Origin: an uncultured Eubacteriales bacterium
GTDB taxonomy: Bacteria; Bacillota; Clostridia; Oscillospirales; Acutalibacteraceae
Direction: 5' to 3'
Length of the DNA: 64,000 bases
Assembly (NCBI GenBank): GCA_934552855.1
Contig: CAKTEU010000002.1
Location: 1-64,000, forward strand
Shown here: piece after piece, positions 16,602 through 25,933 of the stretch
Layout of the letters: every line of letters begins with the position of its first letter
Position numbering within the stretch: position 1 is the stretch's first letter
Program-made: the position numbers and the translations under genes
Notes under the pieces: model-generated
Seen by the model: the letters and a program-made list of their open reading frames with translations, nothing else
What the model was told of the DNA's origin: nothing
The model's database searches: none

Positions 16602-18371
16602 TTGTTCAAAAGATTCCTGTCGTTTCTCAAAGGTTATCGTATTCTCACGATAATGACTCCCGTCATGGTTTTTCTTGACGTTGTGATTGAGCTTCAAATC
16701 CCAAAAATCATGGGTGAACTCATAACAATGCTTTACTCAACGGAAAACCCCGATTTTGCTCACGATGTTCTCAACATGAAACTTCTTGAAATGCTCGGCC
16801 TTTGTGCATTGACGCTCCTTGTCGGATACATTGCCTCAAGATGCTCCGCACTTGCAAGCATGGGATTTTCGGCGAATATGCGCTCTGCACTTTTTAATAA
16901 GATTCAGGACTTTTCGTTTGAAAACATTGATAAACTCAAAGTCTCTTCGCTCATCACAAGAATGACGAGCGATACCTCAAGAATTTCAAGCGTGTTCAGT
17001 AATGTTATTGTCACGTTTGTAAGAGGACCGTTTTTGCTTGTTCTTGCGCTTAAGTATTCGCTTGAAATAAGTAAGGATCTTTCGGTGATTTTTCTTTTCT
17101 GCGTTCCGGCAATTATTGTGCTGTTGGTTATTCTCGGCTGTGCAGCCGTTCCGCTTTTCAGAAAACTTCTCAAGGTTACCGATGATTTCAACGGAACGCT
17201 TCGGACAAATATCAACGGAATCCGTGTTGTAAAATCATTCGTCCGTGAAGACTACGAAAAAGAAAAGTTTGAAAAGGTCAACGATGCGCTTGTTCAAACA
17301 AGCATCAGGGCACAGAAGATTGTTCTTTATATTGCTCCGCTTTTGATGGTTGTAATTTACGGCTGCATGGTTGCCGCTCTTTTCCTCGGAAGTAAAATCG
17401 TAATCAGCGACACTCTTGCAGGAGTGAGCGGCGGACTTGAAGTCGGCCAGATTACAACTTTCACTTCATACATTTCTCAGGTTCTTTCTTCGCTCATGAC
17501 AATTCTTATGGTATTCGTCACCATTGCAACGGCAAAAGCTTCGGTTGAAAGACTCGGTGAGGTTTTTGATCAGGTTCCGTCGGTTACCGATGAAAACGGC
17601 GACGAAAACCTTACTGTTGAAGACGGAAGCATTGAATTTAAAAATGTTTCGTTCAAATATGAAAAAGAAGCCGTTAAGAATGTTCTTGACAACGTTAATC
17701 TTAAAATCAACAGCGGTGAAACAATCGGAATTATCGGTTCAACCGGCTCGGCAAAATCAACGCTTGTTCAGCTTATTCCCCGCCTTTATGACGCAACGGA
17801 GGGCGAAGTTTTTGTTTCCGGTCATAACGTTAAGGATTACAAATTCAAAAACCTCAGAAAAGAGGTTTCAATTGTTCCGCAGCAGCACTTTCTTTTTTCC
17901 GGAACAATCAAGGATAACCTTCTTTGGGGTGACCTTTCGGCAACCGATGAAGAAGTTATTGAAGCCGCAAAAGCAGCACAGGCTCATGACTTCATAATGG
18001 AAAAAGAAAAAGGCTATGATACCGAAGTCGGTCAGGGCGGAAACACTGTTTCCGGCGGTCAGCGTCAGCGTCTTTGCATTGCAAGAGCACTTTTGAGAAA
18101 GCCGAAAATTTTGATTCTTGATGATTCCACAAGCGCAGTCGATACCGCAACCGACGCAAAAATCAGAGAAGCGCTTAAGGGCGAAAAATTCAAGAATATC
18201 ACAAAGATAATAATCGGTCAGCGTATTACCTCAATCATGAACGCAGACAGAATAGTCGTTCTTGAAGACGGAAAAATCTGCGGAGTAGGAACGCATGACG
18301 AACTTGTTAAAAACAATGAAGTATATAACGAAATCTTCGTATCTCAGCAGGAAGGAGTGTTGGCGCAATGA
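16602..18371 (+). CDS. heterodimeric ABC exporter subunit with degenerate nucleotide site
   Basis: 589 residues: six-helix ABC exporter membrane domain (~15-320) and a C-terminal ATPase. The ATPase departs from consensus: Walker A is GSTGSAKST (Ala for Gly), the catalytic Glu after Walker B is Asp (ILILDDSTSAVDT) and the switch His is Gln (IIGQRITS), while the signature VSGGQRQRLCIARAL is normal. This is the classic pattern of the degenerate-site half of a TM287/288-type heterodimer. The TTG start follows AAAGGAGG; the stop overlaps the partner start by 4 bp. The substrate is unknown (drug or peptide export is common). Confidence 0.9.
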   Translation: MFKRFLSFLKGYRILTIMTPVMVFLDVVIELQIPKIMGELITMLYSTENPDFAHDVLNMKLLEMLGLCALTLLVGYIASRCSALASMGFSANMRSALFNKIQDFSFENIDKLKVSSLITRMTSDTSRISSVFSNVIVTFVRGPFLLVLALKYSLEISKDLSVIFLFCVPAIIVLLVILGCAAVPLFRKLLKVTDDFNGTLRTNINGIRVVKSFVREDYEKEKFEKVNDALVQTSIRAQKIVLYIAPLLMVVIYGCMVAALFLGSKIVISDTLAGVSGGLEVGQITTFTSYISQVLSSLMTILMVFVTIATAKASVERLGEVFDQVPSVTDENGDENLTVEDGSIEFKNVSFKYEKEAVKNVLDNVNLKINSGETIGIIGSTGSAKSTLVQLIPRLYDATEGEVFVSGHNVKDYKFKNLRKEVSIVPQQHFLFSGTIKDNLLWGDLSATDEEVIEAAKAAQAHDFIMEKEKGYDTEVGQGGNTVSGGQRQRLCIARALLRKPKILILDDSTSAVDTATDAKIREALKGEKFKNITKIIIGQRITSIMNADRIVVLEDGKICGVGTHDELVKNNEVYNEIFVSQQEGVLAQ

Positions 18372-20446
18372 GTGAAAAAACTCCCGTAACCGAGGCTAAG
18401 ACCGAGGAAGAAATCAAAGAAAAAGCTGTTTCTTCGCCGGAAAATACCGAAGATGAATCTGTTGCCGAAGAAAACGGCAAAGGCAAAAAGAAAAAATCAA
18501 AAAAGAATAAAAAAGAAAAAGAGAAAAAAGAACTCACCGAAGAAGAAAAGAAAAAGCTTGAAGAAAAAAAGAAGCTGAAGCCCAAAGATTCAAAAAAGGC
18601 CGCAAGACGGCTTCTTAAATATCTTGCCGGGCAAAAAAAATGGATGTTTGTTGTTGCTTTTCTTGTTGTTATGACAACTGTTATCGGTGTTATTTCAACT
18701 CTTGCCATGCAGCCGGTCTATAAAACTCTTGAAGAAGTAATCAAAACAAAAAGCATTTCCGGTTCGGACGCAATGGCTGAAATTGTAAAATGGATTTTTG
18801 TTATGGCGGTGGCTTACGCCGTTTCTGCCGTGTTCAGTTTTCTTTATACAAGAATCCTTCTCACAACATCACTCAAGGTTGTTGCAAATCTTCGCCGTGA
18901 CCTTTTCAACCATCTTCAGCATCTTCCCATTAGCTATTTTGACAAGCGTAAAACCGGCGAAATCATGAGTCACTTTATCAGTGACGTTTCAAGAATCAGC
19001 GACCTTGTCAGCAGCGATTTTCCGAACATTATTTCGTCTTCAATCTCTGCGGTAATGACGCTGACAATCATGATAATCATGAGTTGGAAAATTACGCTCA
19101 CAATGACAATTGCAATTGCGTTCATGGTTGCCGTTGTTATGGCAATCACCGCAAAATGCTCTCCGCTTTTCAAAAAAGCTCAGCAGGCAACGGCCGAATG
19201 TAACGGCTATGTTGAAGAATATGTCAGGGGAATCAAAGCTGTAAAAATCTTTTGCTATGAGGAAAGAAGTAAGGAACAGTTTCGTATTCTCAACGAAAAC
19301 CTCAGAAAAACCGGTGTAAAATCAAACATCATCGGCGGCCTTATGAGTCCGCTCCTTTCAATGATTATGAGAATCAACTATGCGATTGCGCTTTCGCTTG
19401 GTGTATGGCTTGTTCTCAAAGGTCAAATGCAGCTTCCCTCGCTTATCACATATTTGAGTTACGCTCAAAGCTACGGCTCGCCGGTTGCTTCAATTGCTTC
19501 AAGCTATAACTCGTTTGTTGCCGCTCTTGCCGGCGCAGAAAGAATTTTTGAAGTTCTTGACACAGAGGTTGAAACCGATGAGGGCAAGGTTACCCTTGTC
19601 AAGCTTGTTAAAGACAGAATGGGTGAGGAGATTGAAGTTACTCCGGAAAGTGAAAACGGAAGCTACGCATGGAAAATTCCGAAATTCGGCGGAAGGTTTT
19701 CTTATGTTCCCGTTCAATGCGATGTCGATATCAAAAACGTCACCTTCTCTTATGTTGAAGATAAGCAGGTTCTCAAGAATGTTTCAGCCCACGCAAACAG
19801 CGGAGAAAAACTTGCGTTTGTCGGTTCAACCGGAGCCGGAAAAACAACAATAACAAACCTCATCAACCGCTTTTATGAAATTGAAGAAGGCGAGATTACC
19901 ATTGACGGAATTTCAATCAAGGATATCAAAAAGTCCTCTCTTCGTTCTTCAATGGCATTTGTTCTTCAGGATTCAAGGCTTTTTGTCGGAACAATAAAAG
20001 ACAATATCAGATACGGAAAGCTTGACGCAACCGATGAAGAAATTGTTGCGGCGGCAAAACTTGCAAACGCCCACGCTTTCATTGAAAAGCTTCCGGACGG
20101 TTATGATACGGAGCTTTCCGCCGACGGTGTAAACATCAGTATGGGTCAGTCTCAGCTTCTCAATATTGCAAGAACGGCAATTGCCAACAAGCCGCTTTTG
20201 GTTCTTGACGAAGCAACAAGTTCAATCGATACCCGCACCGAACGCCTGATTGAAAAGGGTATGGACAAGCTTATGGCAGAAAAAACCGTTCTTGTAATTG
20301 CTCACCGCCTTTCAACCGTACGAAATTCGGAGAATATCATTGTTCTTGAAAACGGTGAAATTATAGAAAGCGGAAATCACGATGAACTTATTGCTCTCGG
20401 CAAAAAGTATTATCAACTTTATACCGGTGCGTTTGAAATGACGTGA
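18368..20446 (+). CDS. heterodimeric ABC exporter subunit with catalytic site and charged N-terminal extension
   Basis: 692 residues. Residues 1-~78 are an extremely Lys/Glu-rich tail (for example KGKKKKSKKNKKEKEKKELT) unusual for this family and probably disordered at the cytoplasmic face. Six membrane helices follow (~95-390). The ATPase has a consensus Walker A (GSTGAGKTT), catalytic Glu (LLVLDEATSSIDT) and switch His (VIAHRLST), but its signature is altered (ISMGQSQLL). Thus it supplies the intact Walker site and its partner the intact signature: one competent, one degenerate site. The ATGA overlap indicates coupled synthesis. Confidence 0.9.
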   Translation: MSEKTPVTEAKTEEEIKEKAVSSPENTEDESVAEENGKGKKKKSKKNKKEKEKKELTEEEKKKLEEKKKLKPKDSKKAARRLLKYLAGQKKWMFVVAFLVVMTTVIGVISTLAMQPVYKTLEEVIKTKSISGSDAMAEIVKWIFVMAVAYAVSAVFSFLYTRILLTTSLKVVANLRRDLFNHLQHLPISYFDKRKTGEIMSHFISDVSRISDLVSSDFPNIISSSISAVMTLTIMIIMSWKITLTMTIAIAFMVAVVMAITAKCSPLFKKAQQATAECNGYVEEYVRGIKAVKIFCYEERSKEQFRILNENLRKTGVKSNIIGGLMSPLLSMIMRINYAIALSLGVWLVLKGQMQLPSLITYLSYAQSYGSPVASIASSYNSFVAALAGAERIFEVLDTEVETDEGKVTLVKLVKDRMGEEIEVTPESENGSYAWKIPKFGGRFSYVPVQCDVDIKNVTFSYVEDKQVLKNVSAHANSGEKLAFVGSTGAGKTTITNLINRFYEIEEGEITIDGISIKDIKKSSLRSSMAFVLQDSRLFVGTIKDNIRYGKLDATDEEIVAAAKLANAHAFIEKLPDGYDTELSADGVNISMGQSQLLNIARTAIANKPLLVLDEATSSIDTRTERLIEKGMDKLMAEKTVLVIAHRLSTVRNSENIIVLENGEIIESGNHDELIALGKKYYQLYTGAFEMT

Positions 20447-20478
20447 TTGATAATTGCCGAAAACAAAAGTGTATGAAA

Positions 20479-20517
20479 AAATCGTCTGTCGTGTGTTGCG
20501 GCGGACGATTTATTTGC
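20479..20517 (+). terminator. probable terminator of the ABC exporter operon
   Basis: AAATCGTC and GACGATTT form an 8-bp stem 33 bp after the stop codon, with a T-rich tail (TTTATTTGCTT). Confidence 0.5.
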
Positions 20518-20653
20518 TTGAAAAAACGCATGTTTTATCCCTGTTGCTTTTTCAACACTTTTATATCGTATTGTGGAAGAAGTTGTTTTGTTGTTGACAG
20601 CAAAAGAGTTCGGTGATAAAATTAAGCAATAATTAATGATAAGGAAAATAACA

Positions 20654-21268
20654 ATGGAAAAGTTTAAAAAAATTGTGTTTGGCAAACCCTTTTGCATGAT
20701 CTTTCTGATTGCGGGCTTTATATACGGTCTTGTTCTTCCGTGGTGCTGGGGAAATAATCCTTTTGATGAATACGGAACACTCAGCATACTTTGCGAGGAC
20801 AGAAAAATATTCTTTTGGATATGGGTACTTTTTATTGGCGGCGCATACTTTTTGAATACAAATTTTGCTTATATAAAATATAAAGACAGCAGTAAAATTC
20901 TTCGCATTTTGAGTGTAATCACTCTTTTTGCCTGCTGTGCAATAGCACTTTCTTTAAAACACGATGTTCACAGTTGGAATTTAAAGCGTATTGTTCATTG
21001 GATTGCAACGGGACTTTATATCGCTTGTGTTGCGCTTTCGGTTTTCATTTTTTTAATGCGCAACAGAAAGATATACAAGGGCTTTGGTGTGCTTTCAATT
21101 TTAACCTTGCTGATTGTTGCGGTGATTCCCGTATGGCTGCTCACAATCGGAAAAAGTGCAATGATGGAAATGATTCCAAATGCTTTTTTTCAAATCATGC
21201 TTTTTGTAATGAATTTTATAATGCCGGCCGAAAAACGCACAAAAAACAGCATTGCGGCAAAAGTTTGA
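20654..21268 (+). CDS. six-helix membrane protein of unknown function
   Basis: 204 residues (from ATG 20654, preceded by AAGGAAA at 7 nt). About six hydrophobic helices are separated by short loops; the N terminus MEKFKKIVFGKPF and C terminus EKRTKNSIAAKV are basic, consistent with both ends inside. I recognise no family motif. It stands alone between the ABC exporter terminator and the NUDIX gene and shares the codon habits of its neighbours. Confidence 0.7.
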   Translation: MEKFKKIVFGKPFCMIFLIAGFIYGLVLPWCWGNNPFDEYGTLSILCEDRKIFFWIWVLFIGGAYFLNTNFAYIKYKDSSKILRILSVITLFACCAIALSLKHDVHSWNLKRIVHWIATGLYIACVALSVFIFLMRNRKIYKGFGVLSILTLLIVAVIPVWLLTIGKSAMMEMIPNAFFQIMLFVMNFIMPAEKRTKNSIAAKV

Positions 21269-21326
21269 ATTTTCGGCGGATATGCTCTGAAAGCCTTTAA
21301 AACATTATGTAAGTTTCGGAGGAAAT

Positions 21327-21944
21327 ATGGAAGATAAGTTTGTCAAATGGGCAGCGGAGCTTCAAAGTCTTGCACAGGCCGGAATGACCTATGGAAAAGA
21401 TAAGTTTGACTTTGAACGCTATGAGCGAATAAGAGAAATTTCCGCAGAAATGATGGAAGAAAAAACCGGCCTTCCGCTTGAAAAAGTGAAAGAGCTTTTT
21501 TGCGGCGAAACCGGTTATCAAACTCCGAAGGTTGACACAAGGGCAGCGGTATTCAAAGACGGAAAGATTTTGCTTGTTCATGAGAATAACGGAAAATGGT
21601 CGCTTCCGGGCGGCTGGTGCGATTTTGACAAATCCATCGGCGAAAACACCGCAAAGGAAACGCTTGAGGAAGCCGGCGCAATTGTTAAGCCCGAAATGCT
21701 CATTGCCGTTCAGGACCGAAACCGCCATAACACGCCGCCTTATGCTTACGGTGTTGTCAAAGCTTTTGTTCTTTGCACATATCTTTCGGGTGAATTTTCA
21801 AAAAATATCGAAACAACCGAAAGCCGATTCTTTTCAAAAGAGGAGCTTCCCGAAAATTTTGCAAACGAAAAGAACACCAAAGAGCAAATACTCATGTGCT
21901 TTGATGCGAACGAAAGTGATAATTGGAAAACACTGTTTGATTAA
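21327..21944 (+). CDS. NUDIX hydrolase, ADP-ribose pyrophosphatase-like
   Basis: 205 residues. Residues ~1-65 are a helical N-terminal domain typical of clostridial NUDIX proteins of this length; ~70-195 are the NUDIX fold. The NUDIX box starts at LPGGWCDFDKSIGENTAKET and continues LEEAGAIV: the Glu-Glu metal pair is kept, but the usual Arg of REUXEE is Lys. It should hydrolyse a nucleoside-diphosphate-linked compound (ADP-ribose or a sugar nucleotide), exact substrate unknown. GGAGG precedes the ATG. It ends at a hairpin shared with the convergent hslO. Confidence 0.85.
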   Translation: MEDKFVKWAAELQSLAQAGMTYGKDKFDFERYERIREISAEMMEEKTGLPLEKVKELFCGETGYQTPKVDTRAAVFKDGKILLVHENNGKWSLPGGWCDFDKSIGENTAKETLEEAGAIVKPEMLIAVQDRNRHNTPPYAYGVVKAFVLCTYLSGEFSKNIETTESRFFSKEELPENFANEKNTKEQILMCFDANESDNWKTLFD

Positions 21945-21953
21945 AAATACAAA

Positions 21954-21992
21954 AGAGTGCTGCAACCAATAAAATGCAGCACTCTCTTTTTT
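21954..21992. terminator. bidirectional terminator between NUDIX gene and hslO
   Basis: A perfect 11-bp stem AGAGTGCTGCA/TGCAGCACTCT with a 10-nt loop, CTTTTTT on the plus side and an A-rich left flank that reads as T-rich on the minus strand. Confidence 0.85.
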
Positions 21993-22869
21993 ATTTGCTC
22001 GCCTTTTTCAAAAGCGATTTGATATCGCTTGACGTGAAAACATATTTTTTGTCGCAGAATCGGCAGCAAACCTCGGTCTTTTCGTCCTCGGCCATGCTCA
22101 AAAGTTCGTCCTTGCCTGTACTGATGAGAGCGGCTTCAACACGTTCCCTTGAACAGTTGCATTTATAAACGGGGGAGGCGGTGTCAAGAACTTCAAGTTC
22201 AAATTCCGAAAGCGCATGGCGGCAGATGTCCTCCGGGCTCATGCCCTGCGTGATGAGCGTTGTGACCGGCTCAATGTTTTGAATTGAACGTTCAACTTTT
22301 TCAATCGTGTCGTCCATAGCTGTTGGAAGAAGCTGAATGATAAAGCCGCCGGCAGCCTTGATTGAAAGGTCTGGGTTAACAAGTACGCCGAGTGCGCAAA
22401 CCGTAGGCGTTTGTTCACTGACTGCAAAATATGACGTGATGTCTTCGGCAATTTCGCCCGTAACAATAGGTGTTTGTCCAATGTAAGGCTCTTTTAGCCC
22501 AAGGTCTTTTATAACCGTAACATAGCCGTCAGTGCCGACTGCACCGGCAACGTCAAGCTTTCCCTTTTTATTGAGCGGAATTTCAACAACCGGATTTTGA
22601 ACGCAGCCTCTGACATTCCCCATAGAATCGGAAACAGCCATAACCGTTCCGGCGGGGCCTTTGCCATTGATTTTGAGCGTCAATGAATCGTCCTTGCCCT
22701 TGAGTGCACTGCCCATGAGAGAAGCCGCAGTTAAAAGCCTTCCAAGTGCCGCAGAAGTTACGGCAGAGGTTTTGTGAATCCTTTCCGCTTCGCTTACAAT
22801 ATCGGTTGAGTTGACTGCCATAACGGTCAGTGTTCCGTCAACCGAGATACATCTTACAAGATTATTCAT
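21991..22869 (-). CDS. hslO: Hsp33 redox-regulated chaperone
   Basis: 292 residues, the usual Hsp33 length. The core domain (~1-230) carries the typical INGKGPAGTVMAVSDSMGNV stretch. The C-terminal redox switch has four zinc cysteines as CNC (~237-239) and CRFC (~271-274, preceded by one extra Cys). Under oxidative stress Zn2+ is lost, disulfides form and the protein becomes a holdase that prevents aggregation in the cytosol; for an anaerobe this is protection during air exposure. First of three minus-strand genes in the reverse order hslO, methyltransferase, TrpR-like, each closely spaced. Confidence 0.95.
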   Translation of the reverse strand: MNNLVRCISVDGTLTVMAVNSTDIVSEAERIHKTSAVTSAALGRLLTAASLMGSALKGKDDSLTLKINGKGPAGTVMAVSDSMGNVRGCVQNPVVEIPLNKKGKLDVAGAVGTDGYVTVIKDLGLKEPYIGQTPIVTGEIAEDITSYFAVSEQTPTVCALGVLVNPDLSIKAAGGFIIQLLPTAMDDTIEKVERSIQNIEPVTTLITQGMSPEDICRHALSEFELEVLDTASPVYKCNCSRERVEAALISTGKDELLSMAEDEKTEVCCRFCDKKYVFTSSDIKSLLKKASK

Positions 22870-22927
22870 AGTTTATACCAATAATGCGGCAATTGCCGCA
22901 ACCTTTCTTTTTAAAAACTGAAAAGTA

Positions 22928-23695
22928 TCAAACAAATTGCGTTCCGTGCTTTTTGCAAACAAAAACGGCACGCTCGCTGTTTTCATTAACCGGATTTTTT
23001 GTCATGTCGTCATAAATTCCGATAACTTCAAACCGAAACTCCCGAAGCATATTTTTAAGCTCGGAAAGTTCGTATCCTCGTTCGCAAAACTCTTCGCTGT
23101 ATCGAACATATACGCCGTCTTCATCTTCGTCTTCTTCAAAAATATCAAGATTTATGAGTGTTGTTTCATTGTCCTCAAGCAACGTGTTTTGCCAAACGCA
23201 AAAAATGTTTTCAAGTTCATAGACAAAAGTGTTGTCTGCAAGAACGTTTCTGTGTTTGAAAAGAGTGTTTACGTCAAAAATAAACACACCGCCGTCATTC
23301 ATAAAAAGCGCAACACGCCTGAAAATTTCTTTCAGCGTTTCGGTGTTTGTAACGTGGTTGAGGCTGTCAAGGGTGCAGACTGCCGCATCAATAGTTCCGA
23401 ACATATCAAGTTCTTCCATTTTTTGGCAAAGAAAAAGAGCGTCAAAGTTTTTTTCAAGCTTTTTTTCCTGCGCCCGTGAAAGCATCTCTTCCGAAGCGTC
23501 AATGCCAACAACGTCAAAACCTTTATTTGCAAACATTTCCGAAAGAGTGCCTGTTCCGCAAGCCATATCAAGCAAAATCCCCTCACCGATTCCGTTTTCG
23601 GCAAGGAGACTGATGATATAGTCAAAGCGGCTTTCATATTCGGCGTTTTTCATCAAAAGGTCATAAAAAAACGCAAAATCCTTATAGCCTGCCAT
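22928..23695 (-). CDS. class I SAM-dependent methyltransferase
   Basis: 255 residues from the ATG at 23695 (MAGYKDFAFFYDLLM), the usual start of this clostridial family. The SAM site is visible: motif I LLDMACGTGTLSEMFA (~39), acidic loop VVGIDASEEML (~60), and motif IV region DAAVCTLDSLNHV (~100). The substrate is unknown. An in-frame extension upstream to 23923 would overlap the preceding gene entirely and is rejected. It starts 10 bp after the TrpR-like gene, so the two are probably co-transcribed. Confidence 0.85.
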   Translation of the reverse strand: MAGYKDFAFFYDLLMKNAEYESRFDYIISLLAENGIGEGILLDMACGTGTLSEMFANKGFDVVGIDASEEMLSRAQEKKLEKNFDALFLCQKMEELDMFGTIDAAVCTLDSLNHVTNTETLKEIFRRVALFMNDGGVFIFDVNTLFKHRNVLADNTFVYELENIFCVWQNTLLEDNETTLINLDIFEEDEDEDGVYVRYSEEFCERGYELSELKNMLREFRFEVIGIYDDMTKNPVNENSERAVFVCKKHGTQFV

Positions 23696-23705
23696 TTGCC
23701 GCACC

Positions 23706-23981
23706 TCATTTGTTAAGCTTGTCAAAAAGCGGCTGATAGCCGTCCTTTGTGCGGTTAACACGGCTGATTGTTGCGGTGCTTGCGCCGGTTTCTTCAACAA
23801 TGTCGCTGTAAACTTTTTTCTGGTCAAGCATACGTGCAACCACGGCACGCTGCGAAAGTGAAGCGAGTTCGGTTTTTGTGCAAAGTGCGTCAAAAAGTGC
23901 GGCGCATTCCTCTTTTGTTTCAACCAGCATTATCAGATCAAACAAAAAGTCAATGTTTTCTTCCGTCGTTCTGTTAGCCAT
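23706..23981 (-). CDS. TrpR-related regulator (YerC/YecD family)
   Basis: 91 residues, all helical, of the YerC/YecD branch of the Trp repressor superfamily. The helix-turn-helix is in the C-terminal half: SLSQRAVVARMLDQKKVYSD then IVEETGASTATISRVNR. The family is widespread in Firmicutes; its target genes and ligand are not established, although the fold suggests transcriptional control. It heads the small operon with the methyltransferase. RBS AAAGGA lies 9 nt before the ATG. Confidence 0.85.
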   Translation of the reverse strand: MANRTTEENIDFLFDLIMLVETKEECAALFDALCTKTELASLSQRAVVARMLDQKKVYSDIVEETGASTATISRVNRTKDGYQPLFDKLNK

Positions 23982-24160
23982 TATTATAAATCCTTTCTCA
24001 AAGGGCGGCGAATTTTAACTGTTTTGTGAAATCCCTATATGCCGCCTGCAACTATGAATATTTTAGCACATTAAATCGAAAAAGTAAATAGTATTTTTAA
24101 CAAAGGTGACTTTTTATATTTGTTCAGAATGACTTGATTTTTGGCTGTACTCGAATAATA

Positions 24161-24760
24161 CAAACATAGAATTATATTCGCAGGGGGAGTCGCTTGAGGC
24201 ATCCATTGGGTTTATCCTTTTGCAACTCGTAAATTATTGGCGCAAGCATTCGGTTTTGTTCGTACGGGTCGGACCTGTGCCGACCCAAAAACCAAACTGT
24301 TTGCACCACATAAATTTGTTGCAAAACGGTAAGGTTTAATTCGTAGGGGAGTCTCGCGAGGCTCCCGTGGGATTTTGCCTTTTGTACCGTATTAATTCTT
24401 ACGAAACCGTGCGGTTTAACCTTGGCTCCCTCCTGTGAGGGAGCTGTCGGCTGTGCCGACTGAGGGAGAGATTTTTTTACGCTAACGCCGCATTAAACCC
24501 ACGCTCCCTCCGGCACTGCGTTCCACCTCCCTCACAGGAGGGAGGCAAAATTAAACCGCAAGATTTCATATAAATTTTTGTGCTGCAAAAGGGTAAATCC
24601 CACGGAAGCCTTGCGAGACTCCCATACGGTTATAATTCTATGTTTGCACCTTAAAAAACGGTTTCGCAAATTTGTATACAAAAACCAAACAATTGTTTAT
24701 AATTTTATATGCTGCAAGCGGTAACGTTCATAGGTCGGCACGGGTTCGACCCATACGAAT
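24161..24760. repeat. mosaic of palindromic intergenic repeats
   Basis: A 900-bp gene-free stretch (24000-24914) holds a nested repeat block. Three related units with core GGGAGTC...GAGGC...CC.TGGG lie at 24161-24225 and 24340-24384 (plus) and 24582-24647 (inverted). An inner inverted pair of ~34 bp, reading GCTCCCTCCTGTGAGGGAG, has arms at 24409-24442 and 24528-24561. A GGTCGG...CCGACC palindrome at 24259-24287 recurs inverted at 24730-24760. AACCAAAC-led segments at 24288 and 24684 are direct repeats. There are no coding frames, so it resembles a nested MITE/REP-type element. Confidence 0.75.
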
Positions 24761-24914
24761 TATCAAGATAAATGAAGAGAAAGAACAAACCCCACAAAAA
24801 CATTTGCAATCCATGACCGATATGTGCTATAATATATGACGAAATTTTTACAGAAAAAGCGTACTTTTTAAAAGTACAAAAATTTTTCATCGGAATTTGA
24901 AAGGATTGAAAAAA

Positions 24915-25913
24915 ATGTTTAATCTTCTTGTTTTGACCTACGCCCAAAAAACGGCAATTTCTGCCGTAATAATCGTTTTTGTTCTTTTGGCGGTTCTTTT
25001 TGTTGCGCTCGGTTTTGTCTTTTTCCATATAGCTCTTGGCTCAAAGCGCCGAGAGGACGAAACCGTTCCTTGCAAAAATAGCCTTTTTGAACGTAATGCG
25101 GATAACAAAACCCTTCAGGACGGCTATAAATGGTTCGATGAAAACTATAAGCAGGATGTAACGATAAAAAGCAGAAAGGGGATTGCCCTTCACGCAACGG
25201 AGTTTCGCAATCCGTCAAACAGCAACGTATGGGCAATCTGCATCCACGGCTGGACAAATGTAAAACGTGAAATGTCCGCTTATGCAATGGAGTATTACCG
25301 TCGCGGCTTCAATGTGCTTATTCCGGACCTTAGGGGACATGACCACAGCGAAAGCAAGTATGTTTCAATGGGCTGGCTTGACAGGCTTGATGTTGTTGAT
25401 TGGATCAACAGCCTTGTTCAGGAAAACCCAAAAGTTAAAATTATTATTCACGGTGTTTCAATGGGCGGCGCAACAACAATGATGGTTACCGGCGAAGAGC
25501 TTCCGAAAAATGTTGTTCTTGCCGTTGAGGACTGCGGCTACTGCGGAGTTAAGGAAATTTTTGTTGACCAGTGTGTGAGAAAATATCATCTTCCGCCGAA
25601 AATTGCAATTCCTGCCGCAACATTTGTCAACAAAATTATGAACGGTTTCTTTTTTGGCGAAGCCTCATCGGTTGAACAGCTCAAAAAATCAAAAACACCG
25701 ACTCTTTTTCTTCATGGCGATAAGGATGAATTTGTTCTTCCGGAAAACCTTGACATCGTTTATAAGGCCTGCGCCGCACCGAAAGAAAAGCATGTTATCC
25801 ATGGTGCGGAGCACGCTGTTTCCGCTCTCTGGTTCCCGGAGGAGTATTGGAAAACCATTGACGGATTTTTGAACAAGTATCTTTATGAAACTCCGGTTTC
25901 GCCGGAAAAATAA
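24915..25913 (+). CDS. membrane-anchored alpha/beta hydrolase
   Basis: 332 residues. An N-terminal hydrophobic helix (~10-36) should anchor it, leaving the catalytic domain either outside or at the membrane face. The alpha/beta hydrolase triad is visible: nucleophile in HGVSMGGA (Ser ~180), acid in FLHGDKDEFV (Asp ~268) and His in HGAEHAVS (~297); HGWTNVKRE near 110 forms the oxyanion-side loop. It resembles the BEM46/YqkD-type serine hydrolases; substrate unknown. I prefer ATG 24915, 9 nt after AAAGGA, over the in-frame TTG at 24897. Confidence 0.85.
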   Translation: MFNLLVLTYAQKTAISAVIIVFVLLAVLFVALGFVFFHIALGSKRREDETVPCKNSLFERNADNKTLQDGYKWFDENYKQDVTIKSRKGIALHATEFRNPSNSNVWAICIHGWTNVKREMSAYAMEYYRRGFNVLIPDLRGHDHSESKYVSMGWLDRLDVVDWINSLVQENPKVKIIIHGVSMGGATTMMVTGEELPKNVVLAVEDCGYCGVKEIFVDQCVRKYHLPPKIAIPAATFVNKIMNGFFFGEASSVEQLKKSKTPTLFLHGDKDEFVLPENLDIVYKACAAPKEKHVIHGAEHAVSALWFPEEYWKTIDGFLNKYLYETPVSPEK

Positions 25914-25933
25914 AATCGTTTCATCATTGGTGA

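Noticed and set aside
23696..23923. 76-codon N-terminal extension of the methyltransferase
   Set aside because: It lies wholly over the TrpR-like gene in another frame; the internal ATG at 23695 matches the family start.
24161..24760. CRISPR array
   Set aside because: Repeats are irregular in length and spacing, occur in both orientations, and there are no cas genes.
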